64,000 bases of DNA from the NCBI RefSeq assembly GCF_004683905.1, contig NZ_CP038438.1, positions 1,860,001 to 1,924,000 on the forward strand, read 5' to 3'. The notes beneath the pieces are model-generated. The model worked only from the letters and a program-made list of their open reading frames with translations, made no database searches and was not told the origin of the DNA. This document shows, piece by piece, positions 18,137-26,494 of the stretch (position 1 is its first letter; each line of letters begins with the position of its first letter). This stretch comes from Pseudomonas fluorescens. GTDB taxonomy: Bacteria > Pseudomonadota > Gammaproteobacteria > Pseudomonadales > Pseudomonadaceae. The position numbers were made by a program, and so were the translations under genes.

Positions 18137-18182
18137 GCGCCAGACCTTAACACAAAGAATTTGCTTTAAGCCAAAGCCGAGA

Positions 18183-18225
18183 GCACACTCCGCAAAAGCA
18201 AAAAATTAGCTTTTGCGGAGTGTGC
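18183..18225 (+). promoter_or_regulatory. Perfect 17-bp inverted repeat covering the MFS ribosome binding site
   Basis: Left arm GCACACTCCGCAAAAGC (18183-18199), 9-nt AT-only loop, right arm GCTTTTGCGGAGTGTGC (18209-18225). The arms are exactly complementary. The right arm contains the GGAG (18217-18220) used by the ATG at 18228. As RNA the hairpin would hide the ribosome binding site; as DNA it could be an operator for the divergent TetR protein. No T-tract follows, so it is not a standard terminator. Confidence 0.85.
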
Positions 18226-18227
18226 CC

Positions 18228-19415
18228 ATGACCAGCCTTGCTTCCAACCGTGGCAGCCTGATTTTTCTGGCGATCACCTTACTGAGTTTTCTCGCCGCTT
18301 CCACGGCGCCGACGCCGTTGTATCACCTGTATCAGGATCAACTGCACTTCTCGGCAGCAGTGCTGACCCTTATTTTCGGCGTGTATGCGCTGAGTCTGCT
18401 GGCGGCGCTGCTGACGGTCGGATCGCTGTCCGATCACCTGGGACGTAAACCGGTGATCTTCACTGCCGTGCTGCTCAATGCGATAGCGATGTTGCTGTTT
18501 ATCAGCGCCGACAGTGTTGCCTGGCTGATCAGCGCCCGCGTATTGCAGGGTTTTGCCACCGGCATGGCCACCGCTGTTTTGAGCGCGACGCTGCTCGACA
18601 CCGACCGTCAGCAAGGGCCGTTGATCAACAGCGTCGCACCGTTGCTCGGTATGGCGCTGGGCAGCATGGGCTGTGGTTTGCTGGCCGAGTTCGCCCCGGC
18701 GCCGTTGCAATTGACCTACTGGCTGCTGCTGGCGCTGTTTGTGTTGCAGGCGGTGTACGTCTGGCGTCTGCCGGAAAGCGTCACTCCACAAGCAGGGGCC
18801 TGGGCTTCGCTGCGGCCAACCCTGCATGTGCCGGTTCAGGCGCGTTCGACCTTATGGCGTGTGCTACCGCTGAACACCGCAACCTGGGCCCTCGGCGGCT
18901 TTTTTGCCTCGCTGGCGCCGTCGCTGGTGCGCACCGCCACGGGCTCGACGTCGAACCTGATCGGCGGCGCGACTGTCTCGGCGTTGACCGTGACCGGGGC
19001 GCTGATGATTTTCACTTTGCGCAATCGTCCCGCCGGCAAAGCCCTGCAAATCGGCGCCAGTCTGCTGCCTATCGGCGTGCTGCTGATTTTGCTCGGCGTG
19101 CACAGCGCCAGTCTGGCGCTGTTTTTCCTCGGCACACTGGTCGCCGGTTGCGGCTTTGGCTCGGGTTTCCTCGGCGCGGTGCGCAGTCTGGTGCCGCTAG
19201 CCCTGCCGCATGAGCGGGCCGGTTTGATGTCGGCGTATTACGCGTTGAGTTATCTGGCGTTCTGCCTGCCGGCGTTGCTCGCTGGGCATTTGACCCGCAC
19301 TTACGGTTTGCTGGTGACTACCGACGGCTACGGTGCCGGATTGATCGTCCTGGCCGTCGCCGCGCTGTTGCTCAGCCTGCGCCCGCAAGCAGTGAAGGCT
19401 TGCAGCACTCCATAA
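18228..19415 (+). CDS. MFS transporter, TetR-linked
   Basis: A 395-aa 12-helix major facilitator, probably a drug or metabolite efflux pump. The loop between helices 2 and 3 reads GSLSDHLGRKPVIF, the canonical G-x-L-(S/A)-D-x-x-G-R-(K/R) motif, and helix 1 carries STAPTPLYHLYQD. Start chosen at the ATG after GGAG (7-nt spacing) rather than the upstream in-frame start that would translate through the inverted repeat. Divergent from a TetR regulator. Substrate unknown. Confidence 0.9.
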   Translation: MTSLASNRGSLIFLAITLLSFLAASTAPTPLYHLYQDQLHFSAAVLTLIFGVYALSLLAALLTVGSLSDHLGRKPVIFTAVLLNAIAMLLFISADSVAWLISARVLQGFATGMATAVLSATLLDTDRQQGPLINSVAPLLGMALGSMGCGLLAEFAPAPLQLTYWLLLALFVLQAVYVWRLPESVTPQAGAWASLRPTLHVPVQARSTLWRVLPLNTATWALGGFFASLAPSLVRTATGSTSNLIGGATVSALTVTGALMIFTLRNRPAGKALQIGASLLPIGVLLILLGVHSASLALFFLGTLVAGCGFGSGFLGAVRSLVPLALPHERAGLMSAYYALSYLAFCLPALLAGHLTRTYGLLVTTDGYGAGLIVLAVAALLLSLRPQAVKACSTP

Positions 19416-19466
19416 ACGTGATGGTTTCAGTTACCTTTGTCCGGCCTTCTTTTCACGGATCGACAG

Positions 19467-19778
19467 ATGAAGATTATCCGCAGCAAGTCGTTCACCGCCG
19501 AGCGTGCCTGGGGTGCGCTGGACATTGCCAACATGAACGGCATCACCACGCGCCTGCACTGGACTGATCAGCCTTACAAATGGCACGTCAACGATGGTGA
19601 GGAAGTGTTTGTGGTGCTCGATGGTCAGGTGCAGATGCGCTATCGCGAACAGGGTGAAGAAAAGCAGGCGCTGCTTGAGGTCGGGGACATCTTCTACGCC
19701 TCAGTCGGTACCGAGCACGTGGCGCATCCGCAGGGCGCGGCGCGGATTCTGGTGATCGAAAGCGAAGGCAGTGTTTGA
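19467..19778 (+). CDS. Cupin-domain protein
   Basis: A 103-aa single-domain cupin. The two motifs are present: WHVNDGEEVFVVLDGQVQM (motif 1, H-x-x-x-x-E-x-x-x-V-L-x-G) and VGDIFYASVGTEHVAHPQG (motif 2 with G-D and a metal-type histidine). Such small cupins bind a metal and sometimes a sugar or act as isomerases, but function is not predictable. It stands alone, with 51 nt after the MFS gene, and may be co-transcribed with it. Confidence 0.85.
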   Translation: MKIIRSKSFTAERAWGALDIANMNGITTRLHWTDQPYKWHVNDGEEVFVVLDGQVQMRYREQGEEKQALLEVGDIFYASVGTEHVAHPQGAARILVIESEGSV

Positions 19779-19880
19779 CTGCTTATCTGTAAAGTAGATA
19801 ACAGATAGAGAAATTACCCGTTATATAGATATTCGATTCGGTTCTACCATGGGCTCAACCTCACCTGAGGAAAGGAGTTC

Positions 19881-21053
19881 ATGATGACTTGCCCCAACAC
19901 CGCCAAACCTGGCATCAAGCCGTTCAGCCAGCTTCAGCATCCGCGTGAAGTGATCCGTCAATTCACCCCGAACTGGTTCGCCGCGACCATGGGCACCGGC
20001 GTGCTGGCCCTGGCGCTGGCGCAATTACCGGTGGCGATTCCCGGGCTGCACGCGGTGGCCGAGGGTTTGTGGCTGTTCAACATTCTGTTGTTCACCTTGT
20101 TTACCTTCGCCTATGCCGCGCGCTGGATTTTATTCTTCGATGAAGCGCGGCGGATCTTCGGTCACTCCACTGTTTCGATGTTCTTCGGCACCATTCCCAT
20201 GGGTTTGGCGACCATCATCAACGGCTTTCTGCTGTTCGGTCTGCCACGCTGGGGCGAGGGCGTAATTCATCTTGCCGAAGTGCTGTGGTGGCTCGACGTG
20301 GCGATGTCGCTGGCCTGCGGTGTGTTGATCCCTTACATGATGTTTACCCGCCAGGAACACAGCATCGACCAGATGACCGCGGTCTGGCTGTTGCCGGTGG
20401 TGGCGGCGGAAGTGGCGGCGGCCAGCGGCGGCTTGCTCGCTCCGCATCTGGCTGATGCCCACGCGCAACTGGTGGTGCTGACCACCAGCTACGTGCTCTG
20501 GGCATTTTCCCTGCCGGTGGCGTTCAGCATTCTGACTATCCTGTTGCTGCGCATGGCCCTGCATAAACTGCCTCACGAAAACATGGCCGCCTCAAGCTGG
20601 CTGGCCCTCGGCCCGATCGGTACTGGTGCGTTGGGCATGTTGCTGCTGGGCGCTGATGCACCGGCGATCTTCGCCGCCAACGGCCTGCCGGGCATCGGTG
20701 AAATCGCTGCTGGCGTGGGGCTGGTCGCCGGTATCACCCTGTGGGGCTTCGGCTTGTGGTGGATGTTGATGGCGCTGCTGATCACCGCGCGTTACCTGCG
20801 TGACGGCATCCCGTTCAACCTCGGCTGGTGGGGTTTTACCTTCCCGCTGGGCGTGTATTCGCTGGCGACCCTCAAGCTCGCCAGCACGCTGAACCTGGGT
20901 TTTTTCAGCGTGGTCGGCTGCATGCTGGTGAGCCTGCTGGCGATGATGTGGCTGATCGTCGGTAAACGCACCGTGCAAGGCGCGTGGCGCGGTGAGCTGT
21001 TTGTCTCACCTTGTATTGCAGGGTTGAAGAAATATCCTGAAAAGTTTGGGTAA
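19881..21053 (+). CDS. TDT-family transporter (TehA/Mae1/SLAC1-like)
   Basis: A 390-aa membrane protein with about ten helices. The N-terminal FTPNWFAATMGTGVLALAL is the signature of the tellurite-resistance/dicarboxylate transporter family (voltage-dependent anion channel group). Typical substrates are C4-dicarboxylates, sulfite or other small anions; this cannot be narrowed. Two ATG codons occur in a row at the start, with AGGAG a few nt upstream. The gene stands between the cupin and acyltransferase genes without sharing overlaps. Confidence 0.87.
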   Translation: MMTCPNTAKPGIKPFSQLQHPREVIRQFTPNWFAATMGTGVLALALAQLPVAIPGLHAVAEGLWLFNILLFTLFTFAYAARWILFFDEARRIFGHSTVSMFFGTIPMGLATIINGFLLFGLPRWGEGVIHLAEVLWWLDVAMSLACGVLIPYMMFTRQEHSIDQMTAVWLLPVVAAEVAAASGGLLAPHLADAHAQLVVLTTSYVLWAFSLPVAFSILTILLLRMALHKLPHENMAASSWLALGPIGTGALGMLLLGADAPAIFAANGLPGIGEIAAGVGLVAGITLWGFGLWWMLMALLITARYLRDGIPFNLGWWGFTFPLGVYSLATLKLASTLNLGFFSVVGCMLVSLLAMMWLIVGKRTVQGAWRGELFVSPCIAGLKKYPEKFG

Positions 21054-21132
21054 GGTGTGGCCTGGATCGCCGATCGAGATTCCAATAAGCAGATCCAGGC
21101 CATTCTCTACCGACCTCAGGGAAACACGGAAG

Positions 21133-23007
21133 ATGAGTCACCCCTCACAGTTCAACCTGCTTCGCACTCGGCGCTTTCTGCCGTTTTTCATCACGCAGTC
21201 GCTGGGCGCGTTCAACGACAACGTGTTCAAGCAATCGCTGATCCTCGCCATTCTGTATCGGCTGACCATCGAAGGTGACCGTTCGATCTGGGTCAACCTG
21301 TGCGCGCTGCTGTTTATCCTGCCGTTCTTTCTGTTTTCGGCGTTGGCCGGGCAGTTCGGGGAAAAATTCGCCAAGGACGCGTTGATCCGTCTGATCAAAC
21401 TCGCGGAAATCGCGATCATGGCCGTAGGATCGATCGGTTTCCTGTTCGATCACCTGTCGCTGATGCTGGTGGCGCTGTTTGCCATGGGCACGCATTCGGC
21501 GCTGTTCGGGCCGGTGAAGTATTCGATCCTGCCGCAGGCGTTGCGCGAGGATGAACTGGTCGGCGGCAACGGGCTGGTGGAGATGGGCACGTTCCTGGCG
21601 ATCCTTGCCGGGACCATCGGCGCCGGCATCATCATGTCCTCGACGCACTACGCGCCGCTGGTTTCGACCGCGATTGTCGGGATTGCAGTGCTGGGATATC
21701 TCGCCAGTCGCAGCATTCCGCGCGCGGCGGCGGCATCGCCGGAAATGCGCCTGAACTGGAACATCTTCAGCCAGTCCTGGGCCACGCTGAAACTCGGTCT
21801 GGGCCAGACGCCTGCGGTGTCGCGTTCGATTGTCGGCAACTCGTGGTTCTGGTTTGTCGGGGCGATTTACCTGACGCAGATCCCGGCCTACGCCAAGGAA
21901 TGGATGCACGGCGACGAAACCGTGGTGACGCTGATTCTCACGGTGTTTTCAGTAGGCATTGCGCTGGGTTCGATGCTTTGCGAGAAACTCTCCGGGCGCA
22001 AGGTCGAGATCGGTCTGGTGCCGTTCGGTTCGTTCGGCCTGACCGTGTTTGGCCTGCTGCTGTGGTGGCATTCCGGTGGAATCCCGGAAAGCGTCAACGG
22101 CCACAGCTGGACCGAAGTGCTGGGCTTTGCGCATACCTGGGCGGTGCTGGTCGACATTCTCGGCCTCGGCATTTTTGGCGGTTTCTATATCGTGCCGCTG
22201 TACGCGTTGATCCAGTCGCGCACCGCCGAGAACGAGCGGGCGCGGGTGATTGCCGCCAACAACATTCTCAACGCTCTGTTCATGGTGGTGTCGGCGATCG
22301 TTTCGATCGTGTTGCTGAGTGTGGTCAAACTGTCGATTCCGCAATTGTTCCTGGTGGTGTCGCTGCTGAACATCGGCGTCAACGCCTACATCTTCAAGAT
22401 CGTCCCCGAGTTCAGCATGCGTTTCATGATCTGGCTGCTCAGCCATTCCATGTACCGCGTCGAGCACCGCAACCTCGAGGCGATCCCGGACGAGGGCGCG
22501 GCGCTGTTGGTGTGCAACCACGTGTCGTTCGTCGATGCGCTACTGATTGGCGGTGCGGTGCGTCGGCCGATTCGCTTTGTCATGTACTACAAAATCTACA
22601 ACCTGCCGGTGCTGAACTTTATCTTCCGCACGGCGGGGACGATTCCGATTGCCGGACGCAACGAAGACATCCAGATCTACGAAAAAGCCTTCACCCGGAT
22701 TGCCCAGTATCTGAAGGACGGTGAGCTGGTGTGCATCTTCCCGGAAGGCAAGTTGACCACTGACGGCGAGATCAATGAGTTCAAGGGCGGGCTGACGCGG
22801 ATTCTCGAAGAAACGCCGGTGCCGGTGATTCCGCTGGCGTTGCAAGGGTTGTGGGGGAGTTTCTTCAGCCGCGATCCGAACAAGGGGCTGTTCAAGCGGT
22901 TGTGGTCGCGGGTGACGTTGGTGGCGGGTTCGGCGGTCGAGGTTGAGGCGGCGCAGCCGGCGAAATTGCAGGGGTTGGTGGGAGCGTTGCGCGGGACTGT
23001 CAGGTAG
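21133..23007 (+). CDS. MFS transporter-acyltransferase fusion (LplT-PlsC type)
   Basis: A 624-aa fusion. Residues 1 to about 410 form an LplT-like lysophospholipid flippase of the MFS type (SLGAFNDNVFKQSLILAIL near the N-terminus). Residues about 430-620 form a PlsC-type acyltransferase with the catalytic CNHVSFVDALL (H-x4-D), GTIPIAGRNED and CIFPEGKLT motifs. Together this suggests retrieval and re-acylation of lysophospholipids at the inner membrane. The acyl-ACP synthetase domain that completes Aas fusions in some bacteria is missing, so acyl-ACP must come from elsewhere. Start chosen at MSHPSQFNL; the frame upstream has no coding character. Confidence 0.9.
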   Translation: MSHPSQFNLLRTRRFLPFFITQSLGAFNDNVFKQSLILAILYRLTIEGDRSIWVNLCALLFILPFFLFSALAGQFGEKFAKDALIRLIKLAEIAIMAVGSIGFLFDHLSLMLVALFAMGTHSALFGPVKYSILPQALREDELVGGNGLVEMGTFLAILAGTIGAGIIMSSTHYAPLVSTAIVGIAVLGYLASRSIPRAAAASPEMRLNWNIFSQSWATLKLGLGQTPAVSRSIVGNSWFWFVGAIYLTQIPAYAKEWMHGDETVVTLILTVFSVGIALGSMLCEKLSGRKVEIGLVPFGSFGLTVFGLLLWWHSGGIPESVNGHSWTEVLGFAHTWAVLVDILGLGIFGGFYIVPLYALIQSRTAENERARVIAANNILNALFMVVSAIVSIVLLSVVKLSIPQLFLVVSLLNIGVNAYIFKIVPEFSMRFMIWLLSHSMYRVEHRNLEAIPDEGAALLVCNHVSFVDALLIGGAVRRPIRFVMYYKIYNLPVLNFIFRTAGTIPIAGRNEDIQIYEKAFTRIAQYLKDGELVCIFPEGKLTTDGEINEFKGGLTRILEETPVPVIPLALQGLWGSFFSRDPNKGLFKRLWSRVTLVAGSAVEVEAAQPAKLQGLVGALRGTVR

Positions 23008-23023
23008 TTGTCACCTGATATGG

Positions 23024-23098
23024 CCCTATCGCGAGCAGGCTCACTCCTACATTTGAAGCGCGTACCCCTTGTAGGAGTGAGCCTGCTCGCGATAGAGG
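23024..23098. repeat. REP pair (GAGTGAG subtype)
   Basis: Inverted cores ATCGCGAGCAGGCTCACTCC and GGAGTGAGCCTGCTCGCGAT between two convergent genes. Confidence 0.88.
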
Positions 23099-23106
23099 CC
23101 AGTGGC

Positions 23107-23421
23107 CTAAGCGCTGACCTTGAGACCAATCAACCCGGTAATGATCAACGCCACACTGGCCAGCCGAATCAATGCCATCGACTCGCCAAACAGAATGATC
23201 CCGGCAATCACCGTGCCCACGGCACCGACTCCGGTCCAGATCGCATAAGCCGTACCCAGCGGCAATTCCTTCATTGCCAGACCCAGCAGGCCAAGGCTGA
23301 TGGCCATGGCCGCAACGGTCAGGACGGTGGGGAGCGGGCGGGTGAAGCCGTCGGTGTATTTCAGGCCGACGGCCCAGCCGACTTCGAACAGGCCGGCGAA
23401 AAACAGAATGATCCAGGACAT
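23107..23421 (-). CDS. gdx: Guanidinium exporter, SMR family
   Basis: A 104-aa four-helix small multidrug resistance protein of the SugE/Gdx branch. The essential glutamate is in [21 protein letters not shown] (residue 13), and the Gdx-type signature continues with [22 protein letters not shown]. Gdx proteins export guanidinium in exchange for protons. The assignment is strengthened by the guanidine-II riboswitch in its leader. GGAGG lies 7 nt before the ATG. Stands alone. Confidence 0.95.
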   Translation of the reverse strand: MSWIILFFAGLFEVGWAVGLKYTDGFTRPLPTVLTVAAMAISLGLLGLAMKELPLGTAYAIWTGVGAVGTVIAGIILFGESMALIRLASVALIITGLIGLKVSA

Positions 23422-23442
23422 AAGAGACCTCCATCGATTGAC

Positions 23443-23492
23443 GGGGCCGTCCCCAGATTGATAACTCGATCGAGCCGCAGGGTCGTCCCCGC
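23443..23492 (-). promoter_or_regulatory. Guanidine-II riboswitch (mini-ykkC)
   Basis: On the minus strand two small hairpins carry the diagnostic loops: GCGGGG-ACGA-CCCTGC (23492-23477) and GGGG-ACGG-CCCC (23454-23443). They are separated by 22 nt and lie 22 nt before the gdx start codon. Two stem-loops with ACGR tetraloops are the definition of this riboswitch class, in which guanidine binding brings the loops together and frees the ribosome binding site (GGAGG). Confidence 0.93.
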
Positions 23493-23540
23493 GTAGCGCA
23501 ACAGTCTGCCGAGCATTAATCCGGGGATCAAGTTTCCCGG

Positions 23541-24506
23541 TCAGTCGGCTGGCTGCTGCGCTAGCGCCTCACGGTCTTCTTTCTCGCTCATGCGCCGGAA
23601 GTACGTCGAGAGCAACGCCCCGGAAATGTTGTGCCAGACGCTGAACAACGCGCTCGGCACCGCGGCCAGCGGCGAGAAGTGCGCACTGGCCAAGGCCGCG
23701 CCCAACCCCGAGTTCTGCATGCCGACTTCCAGCGCCAGCGACTTGCGCTGCGCCAGTGGCAACTTGAACAGGCGTCCAGTGAAGTAACCCAGCAAGTAGC
23801 CGAAGCTGTTGTGCAGCATCACCACGGCCATGATCAGCAGACCGGATTCGGCGATTTTCGCCTGACTGGCGGCCACCACGGCGGTGACGATGATCACGAT
23901 GCTGACCACCGACACCAGTGGCAACACGTCCACCGCGTGGCGCACCTTGTCGCCGAGCACGCGTTGCGCGACCACGCCGAGCACGATCGGCAGCAGCACC
24001 ACTTGCAGAATCGACCAGAACAATTCCATGAACGAAACCGGCAACCACGCCGAAGCCAGCAGCCAGATCAGCGCCGGGGTCAGCAACGGGGCGAGGAGGG
24101 TGGTGACGGCAGCAATCGCCACCGACAGCGCCAGATCGCCGCGGGCCAGCCAGGTCATGACGTTGGAAGAGGTGCCGCTTGGGCAGCAGCCGACCAGAAT
24201 CACCCCGACCGCGATTTCCGGCGGCAGGTGGAAGATCTGGCAGAGCAACCACGCCACGCCGGGCATGATCACGAAATGTGCGACCACGCCCAGAGCCACG
24301 CGCCACGGATGGCGGGCGACGGCAGCGAAGTCACCGAGTTTGAGGGTCAGGCCCATGCCGAACATCACCAGCCCCAGCAGCGGCACGATCGCGCCCTTGA
24401 GGCCGAGAAACCACGCCGGTTGCAGGAACGCGATCACGGCGAAAATCAGAACCCAGTAAGCGAAAGTGTTGCCGACAAAGCGGCTCAGTGCAGCCAGTGC
24501 GCGCAT
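23541..24506 (-). CDS. Bile acid:sodium symporter family protein
   Basis: A 321-aa membrane protein of the BASS/SBF family, with about ten helices. Features: [24 protein letters not shown], the conserved [23 protein letters not shown] (the helix-crossing sodium-site region) and [18 protein letters not shown], which is a family hallmark. Bacterial members move small organic acids such as pantoate or pyruvate-like compounds rather than bile acids. The start after AAGGAACAGGCC is chosen; the frame upstream runs through a REP element. Confidence 0.9.
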   Translation of the reverse strand: MRALAALSRFVGNTFAYWVLIFAVIAFLQPAWFLGLKGAIVPLLGLVMFGMGLTLKLGDFAAVARHPWRVALGVVAHFVIMPGVAWLLCQIFHLPPEIAVGVILVGCCPSGTSSNVMTWLARGDLALSVAIAAVTTLLAPLLTPALIWLLASAWLPVSFMELFWSILQVVLLPIVLGVVAQRVLGDKVRHAVDVLPLVSVVSIVIIVTAVVAASQAKIAESGLLIMAVVMLHNSFGYLLGYFTGRLFKLPLAQRKSLALEVGMQNSGLGAALASAHFSPLAAVPSALFSVWHNISGALLSTYFRRMSEKEDREALAQQPAD

Positions 24507-24544
24507 GGCCTGTTCCTTATTATTAGTTACACCACAAAACCAAT

Positions 24545-24633
24545 TGTGGGAGCGGGCTTGCTCGCGAAAGCGGCGGGTCAGCCAAGTTAATGTTGAATGA
24601 CACACCGCTTTCGCGAGCAAGCCTGCTCCCACA
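24545..24633. repeat. REP pair
   Basis: Inverted REP cores (TGTGGGAGCGGGCTTGCTCG and CGCGAGCAAGCCTGCTCCCA) with a spacer of about 40 nt, between rdgC and the symporter gene. Confidence 0.9.
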
Positions 24634-24652
24634 TTGGGATTTCACAAGGGTT

Positions 24653-25573
24653 TTAGATCCCCTGCGGAGTCTCTTCACCGCCCAACGCTTCCACCAGCGC
24701 CGGCAGGAAGTCGCCGAAGGTCAGCATCATCAGGGTGAAGCTGGCGTCCAGTTGGCCTAGGGCCTCGTCGCCACCGTCCTGTTCCGCCTGATCCTGCAGC
24801 AGGTCTTCGAACTTCAGGCGTTTGACGGTCATCTTGTCATCGAGCATGAACGACAGTTTGTCCTGCCAGGCCAGCGACAACTGAGTCACGACTTTACCGG
24901 TGCTCAGGTGCAGCTGGATTTCTTCGCTGGTCAGGTCCTGACGCTTGCAACGCACGATGCCGCCGTCTTCGTGGGTATCGCGCAGCTCGCATTCGTCCAG
25001 TACGAAGAAGTCCGGGGCGGCTTGCTGGGTGGTGACCCATTCGGTCATCACGGCCGTCGGTGCGGTTTTCACGGTCAGTGGACGCACGGGCAGGGTGCCG
25101 AGCACTTCACGCATTGTGGAAAGCAGGTCTTCGGCACGTTTCGGGCTGGCCGAGTTGACCAGGATCAGGCCCTGTTTCGGCGCGATGGCGGCGAAGGTCG
25201 ACGAGCGACGGATAAAGGCGCGCGGCAGGAACGCCTGGATGATTTCATCCTTGATCTGATCGCGTTCCTTCTTATAGACCTTGCGCATCTGCTCGGCTTC
25301 GATCTCTTCGACCTTCTCCTTGACCGCATCGCGCACGACGCTGCCCGGCAGAATGCGTTCTTCTTTACGCGCAGCGATCAGCAGGAAGTCACCGCTGACG
25401 TGCACCAGTGGCGCATCTTCGCCTTTGCCGAACGGCGCGACGAAACCGTAGGTGGTCAACTCCTGGCTTGCACATGGACGCGCCAGTTTGGTGGCCAGTG
25501 CAGTTTCCAGCGCCTCGGCATCGACAGGCAGGTCTTGGGTCAGGCGATAGATAAGCAGGTTTTTGAACCACAT
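24653..25573 (-). CDS. rdgC: Recombination-associated protein RdgC
   Basis: A 306-aa ring-forming DNA-binding protein that limits RecA activity. [12 protein letters not shown] at the N-terminus, [17 protein letters not shown], and the central [18 protein letters not shown] and LDECELRD segments are the family landmarks; the length is right for RdgC. The start given, not the one eight codons upstream, fits the family N-terminus. It is followed on the other side by the tRNA promoter. Confidence 0.96.
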   Translation of the reverse strand: MWFKNLLIYRLTQDLPVDAEALETALATKLARPCASQELTTYGFVAPFGKGEDAPLVHVSGDFLLIAARKEERILPGSVVRDAVKEKVEEIEAEQMRKVYKKERDQIKDEIIQAFLPRAFIRRSSTFAAIAPKQGLILVNSASPKRAEDLLSTMREVLGTLPVRPLTVKTAPTAVMTEWVTTQQAAPDFFVLDECELRDTHEDGGIVRCKRQDLTSEEIQLHLSTGKVVTQLSLAWQDKLSFMLDDKMTVKRLKFEDLLQDQAEQDGGDEALGQLDASFTLMMLTFGDFLPALVEALGGEETPQGI

Positions 25574-25683
25574 GGGGTGAGTCTCTCCTTTATACAAAGG
25601 GGGGCATTATTGTCTTCGCCGGGTCATAGGCCAACCCTTCTCTAAGCCTTTGGAAGGCCTGAGAAAATTAATTAAAAAAGTGC

Positions 25684-25712
25684 TTGCCAGAGGTTGGGTC
25701 GCTCCGTAGAAT
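25684..25712 (+). promoter_or_regulatory. Promoter of the first tRNA pair
   Basis: TTGCCA (25684-25689), a 17-bp spacer, TAGAAT (25707-25712), and a GC-rich GCGCGCC discriminator, typical of stringently controlled stable-RNA promoters. The first tRNA begins 20 nt later. Confidence 0.75.
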
Positions 25713-25732
25713 GCGCGCCACACCGAAGCGAA

Positions 25733-25808
25733 GGGTGATTAGCTCAGCTGGGAGAGCGTCTGCCTTACAAGCAGAATGTCGGCGGTTCGATCCCGTCATC
25801 ACCCACCA
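25733..25808 (+). tRNA. tRNA-Val (TAC)
   Basis: 76 nt, acceptor stem GGGTGAT/ATCACCC, encoded CCA end. D-arm (AGCTCAGCTGGGAGAGC), anticodon loop CTTACAA with TAC, and T-loop GTTCGATCC are all present. Identical to the copy at 26105. Confidence 0.97.
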
Positions 25809-25827
25809 TTCGTTTCAAGTGTTTAGC

Positions 25828-25904
25828 GCAGCGGTAGTTCAGTCGGTTAGAATACCGGCCTGTCACGCCGGGGGTCGCGGGTTCGAGTCCCGTCCGCTGC
25901 GCCA
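25828..25904 (+). tRNA. tRNA-Asp (GTC)
   Basis: 77 nt, acceptor stem GCAGCGG/CCGCTGC, discriminator G and encoded CCA. Anticodon loop CTGTCAC gives GTC; T-loop GTTCGAGTC. Lies 19 nt after tRNA-Val in one transcript. Confidence 0.97.
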
Positions 25905-25944
25905 TATTCGGTAACCTGGACCACTGAACGCCAGGTCACCACGG

Positions 25945-25970
25945 AAAAACCCGCTGAAGCGGGTTTTTTT
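25945..25970 (+). terminator. Intrinsic terminator of the first tRNA pair
   Basis: AAAAACCCGCTGAAGCGGGTTTTTTT: 6-bp GC stem followed by seven T residues. Confidence 0.9.
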
Positions 25971-26076
25971 CTGTCTCAAGTTTGTACCTTGTTCCATCGG
26001 GTTTGTGTCGTTTCACCGGTTTTCAGATTTTTTTGAAAAAAAACTTCAATTAAATCAACACATTACGAAAACTTGT

Positions 26077-26084
26077 GGCATAAT
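26077..26084 (+). promoter_or_regulatory. Extended -10 promoter of the second tRNA pair
   Basis: TGGCATAAT-type extended -10 (TG at 26076-26077, CATAAT at 26079-26084), preceded by an AT-rich tract and with no clear -35. The second tRNA-Val starts 20 nt later, the same spacing as in the first copy. Confidence 0.55.
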
Positions 26085-26104
26085 GCTCCCCGTAACGAAG
26101 CGAA

Positions 26105-26180
26105 GGGTGATTAGCTCAGCTGGGAGAGCGTCTGCCTTACAAGCAGAATGTCGGCGGTTCGATCCCGTCATCACCCACCA
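26105..26180 (+). tRNA. tRNA-Val (TAC), second copy
   Basis: Base-for-base the same as the tRNA at 25733-25808, 372 bp downstream of it. Encoded CCA. Confidence 0.97.
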
Positions 26181-26199
26181 TTCGTTTCAAGCGTTTCGC

Positions 26200-26276
26200 G
26201 CAGCGGTAGTTCAGTCGGTTAGAATACCGGCCTGTCACGCCGGGGGTCGCGGGTTCGAGTCCCGTCCGCTGCGCCA
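26200..26276 (+). tRNA. tRNA-Asp (GTC), second copy
   Basis: Same sequence as the tRNA at 25828-25904. The spacer to the preceding tRNA-Val differs only at two bases from the first pair, so the duplication spans both genes. Confidence 0.97.
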
Positions 26277-26317
26277 TATTCGGTCACCTGGACCCACTGA
26301 ACGCCAGGTCACCACAG

Positions 26318-26342
26318 AAAGCCCGCCTAGTGCGGGCTTTTT
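26318..26342 (+). terminator. Intrinsic terminator of the second tRNA pair
   Basis: AAAGCCCGCCTAGTGCGGGCTTTTT, a 6-bp GC stem plus T-tract. It is unlike the first pair's terminator in sequence though similar in form. Confidence 0.88.
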
Positions 26343-26376
26343 GCTGTCTGCGATTTGCGAATTTCTGCAATGCCTG

Positions 26377-26476
26377 TGTGGCGAGGGGATTTATCCCCGA
26401 TGGCCTGCGCAGCAGGCCGAAAGTCTTCAAGCTGGGGCTGCTTCGCATCCCATCGGGGATAAATCCCCTCACCACA
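26377..26476. repeat. Inverted dispersed repeat, GGGGATTTATCCCC type
   Basis: TGTGGCGAGGGGATTTATCCCCGATGG and its inverted partner CCATCGGGGATAAATCCCCTCACCACA border a central segment with GCCTGCGCAGCAGGC. This is a second intergenic repeat family, distinct from the REP cores elsewhere; such elements are common in Pseudomonas. Confidence 0.8.
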
Positions 26477-26494
26477 AATCATCTCCTCGTCTTC

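Noticed and set aside
25684..26342. tRNA-associated integration site (att) for a mobile element
   Set aside because: Only tRNA duplication is seen; there is no integrase and no partial tRNA 3' end repeated at a distance.
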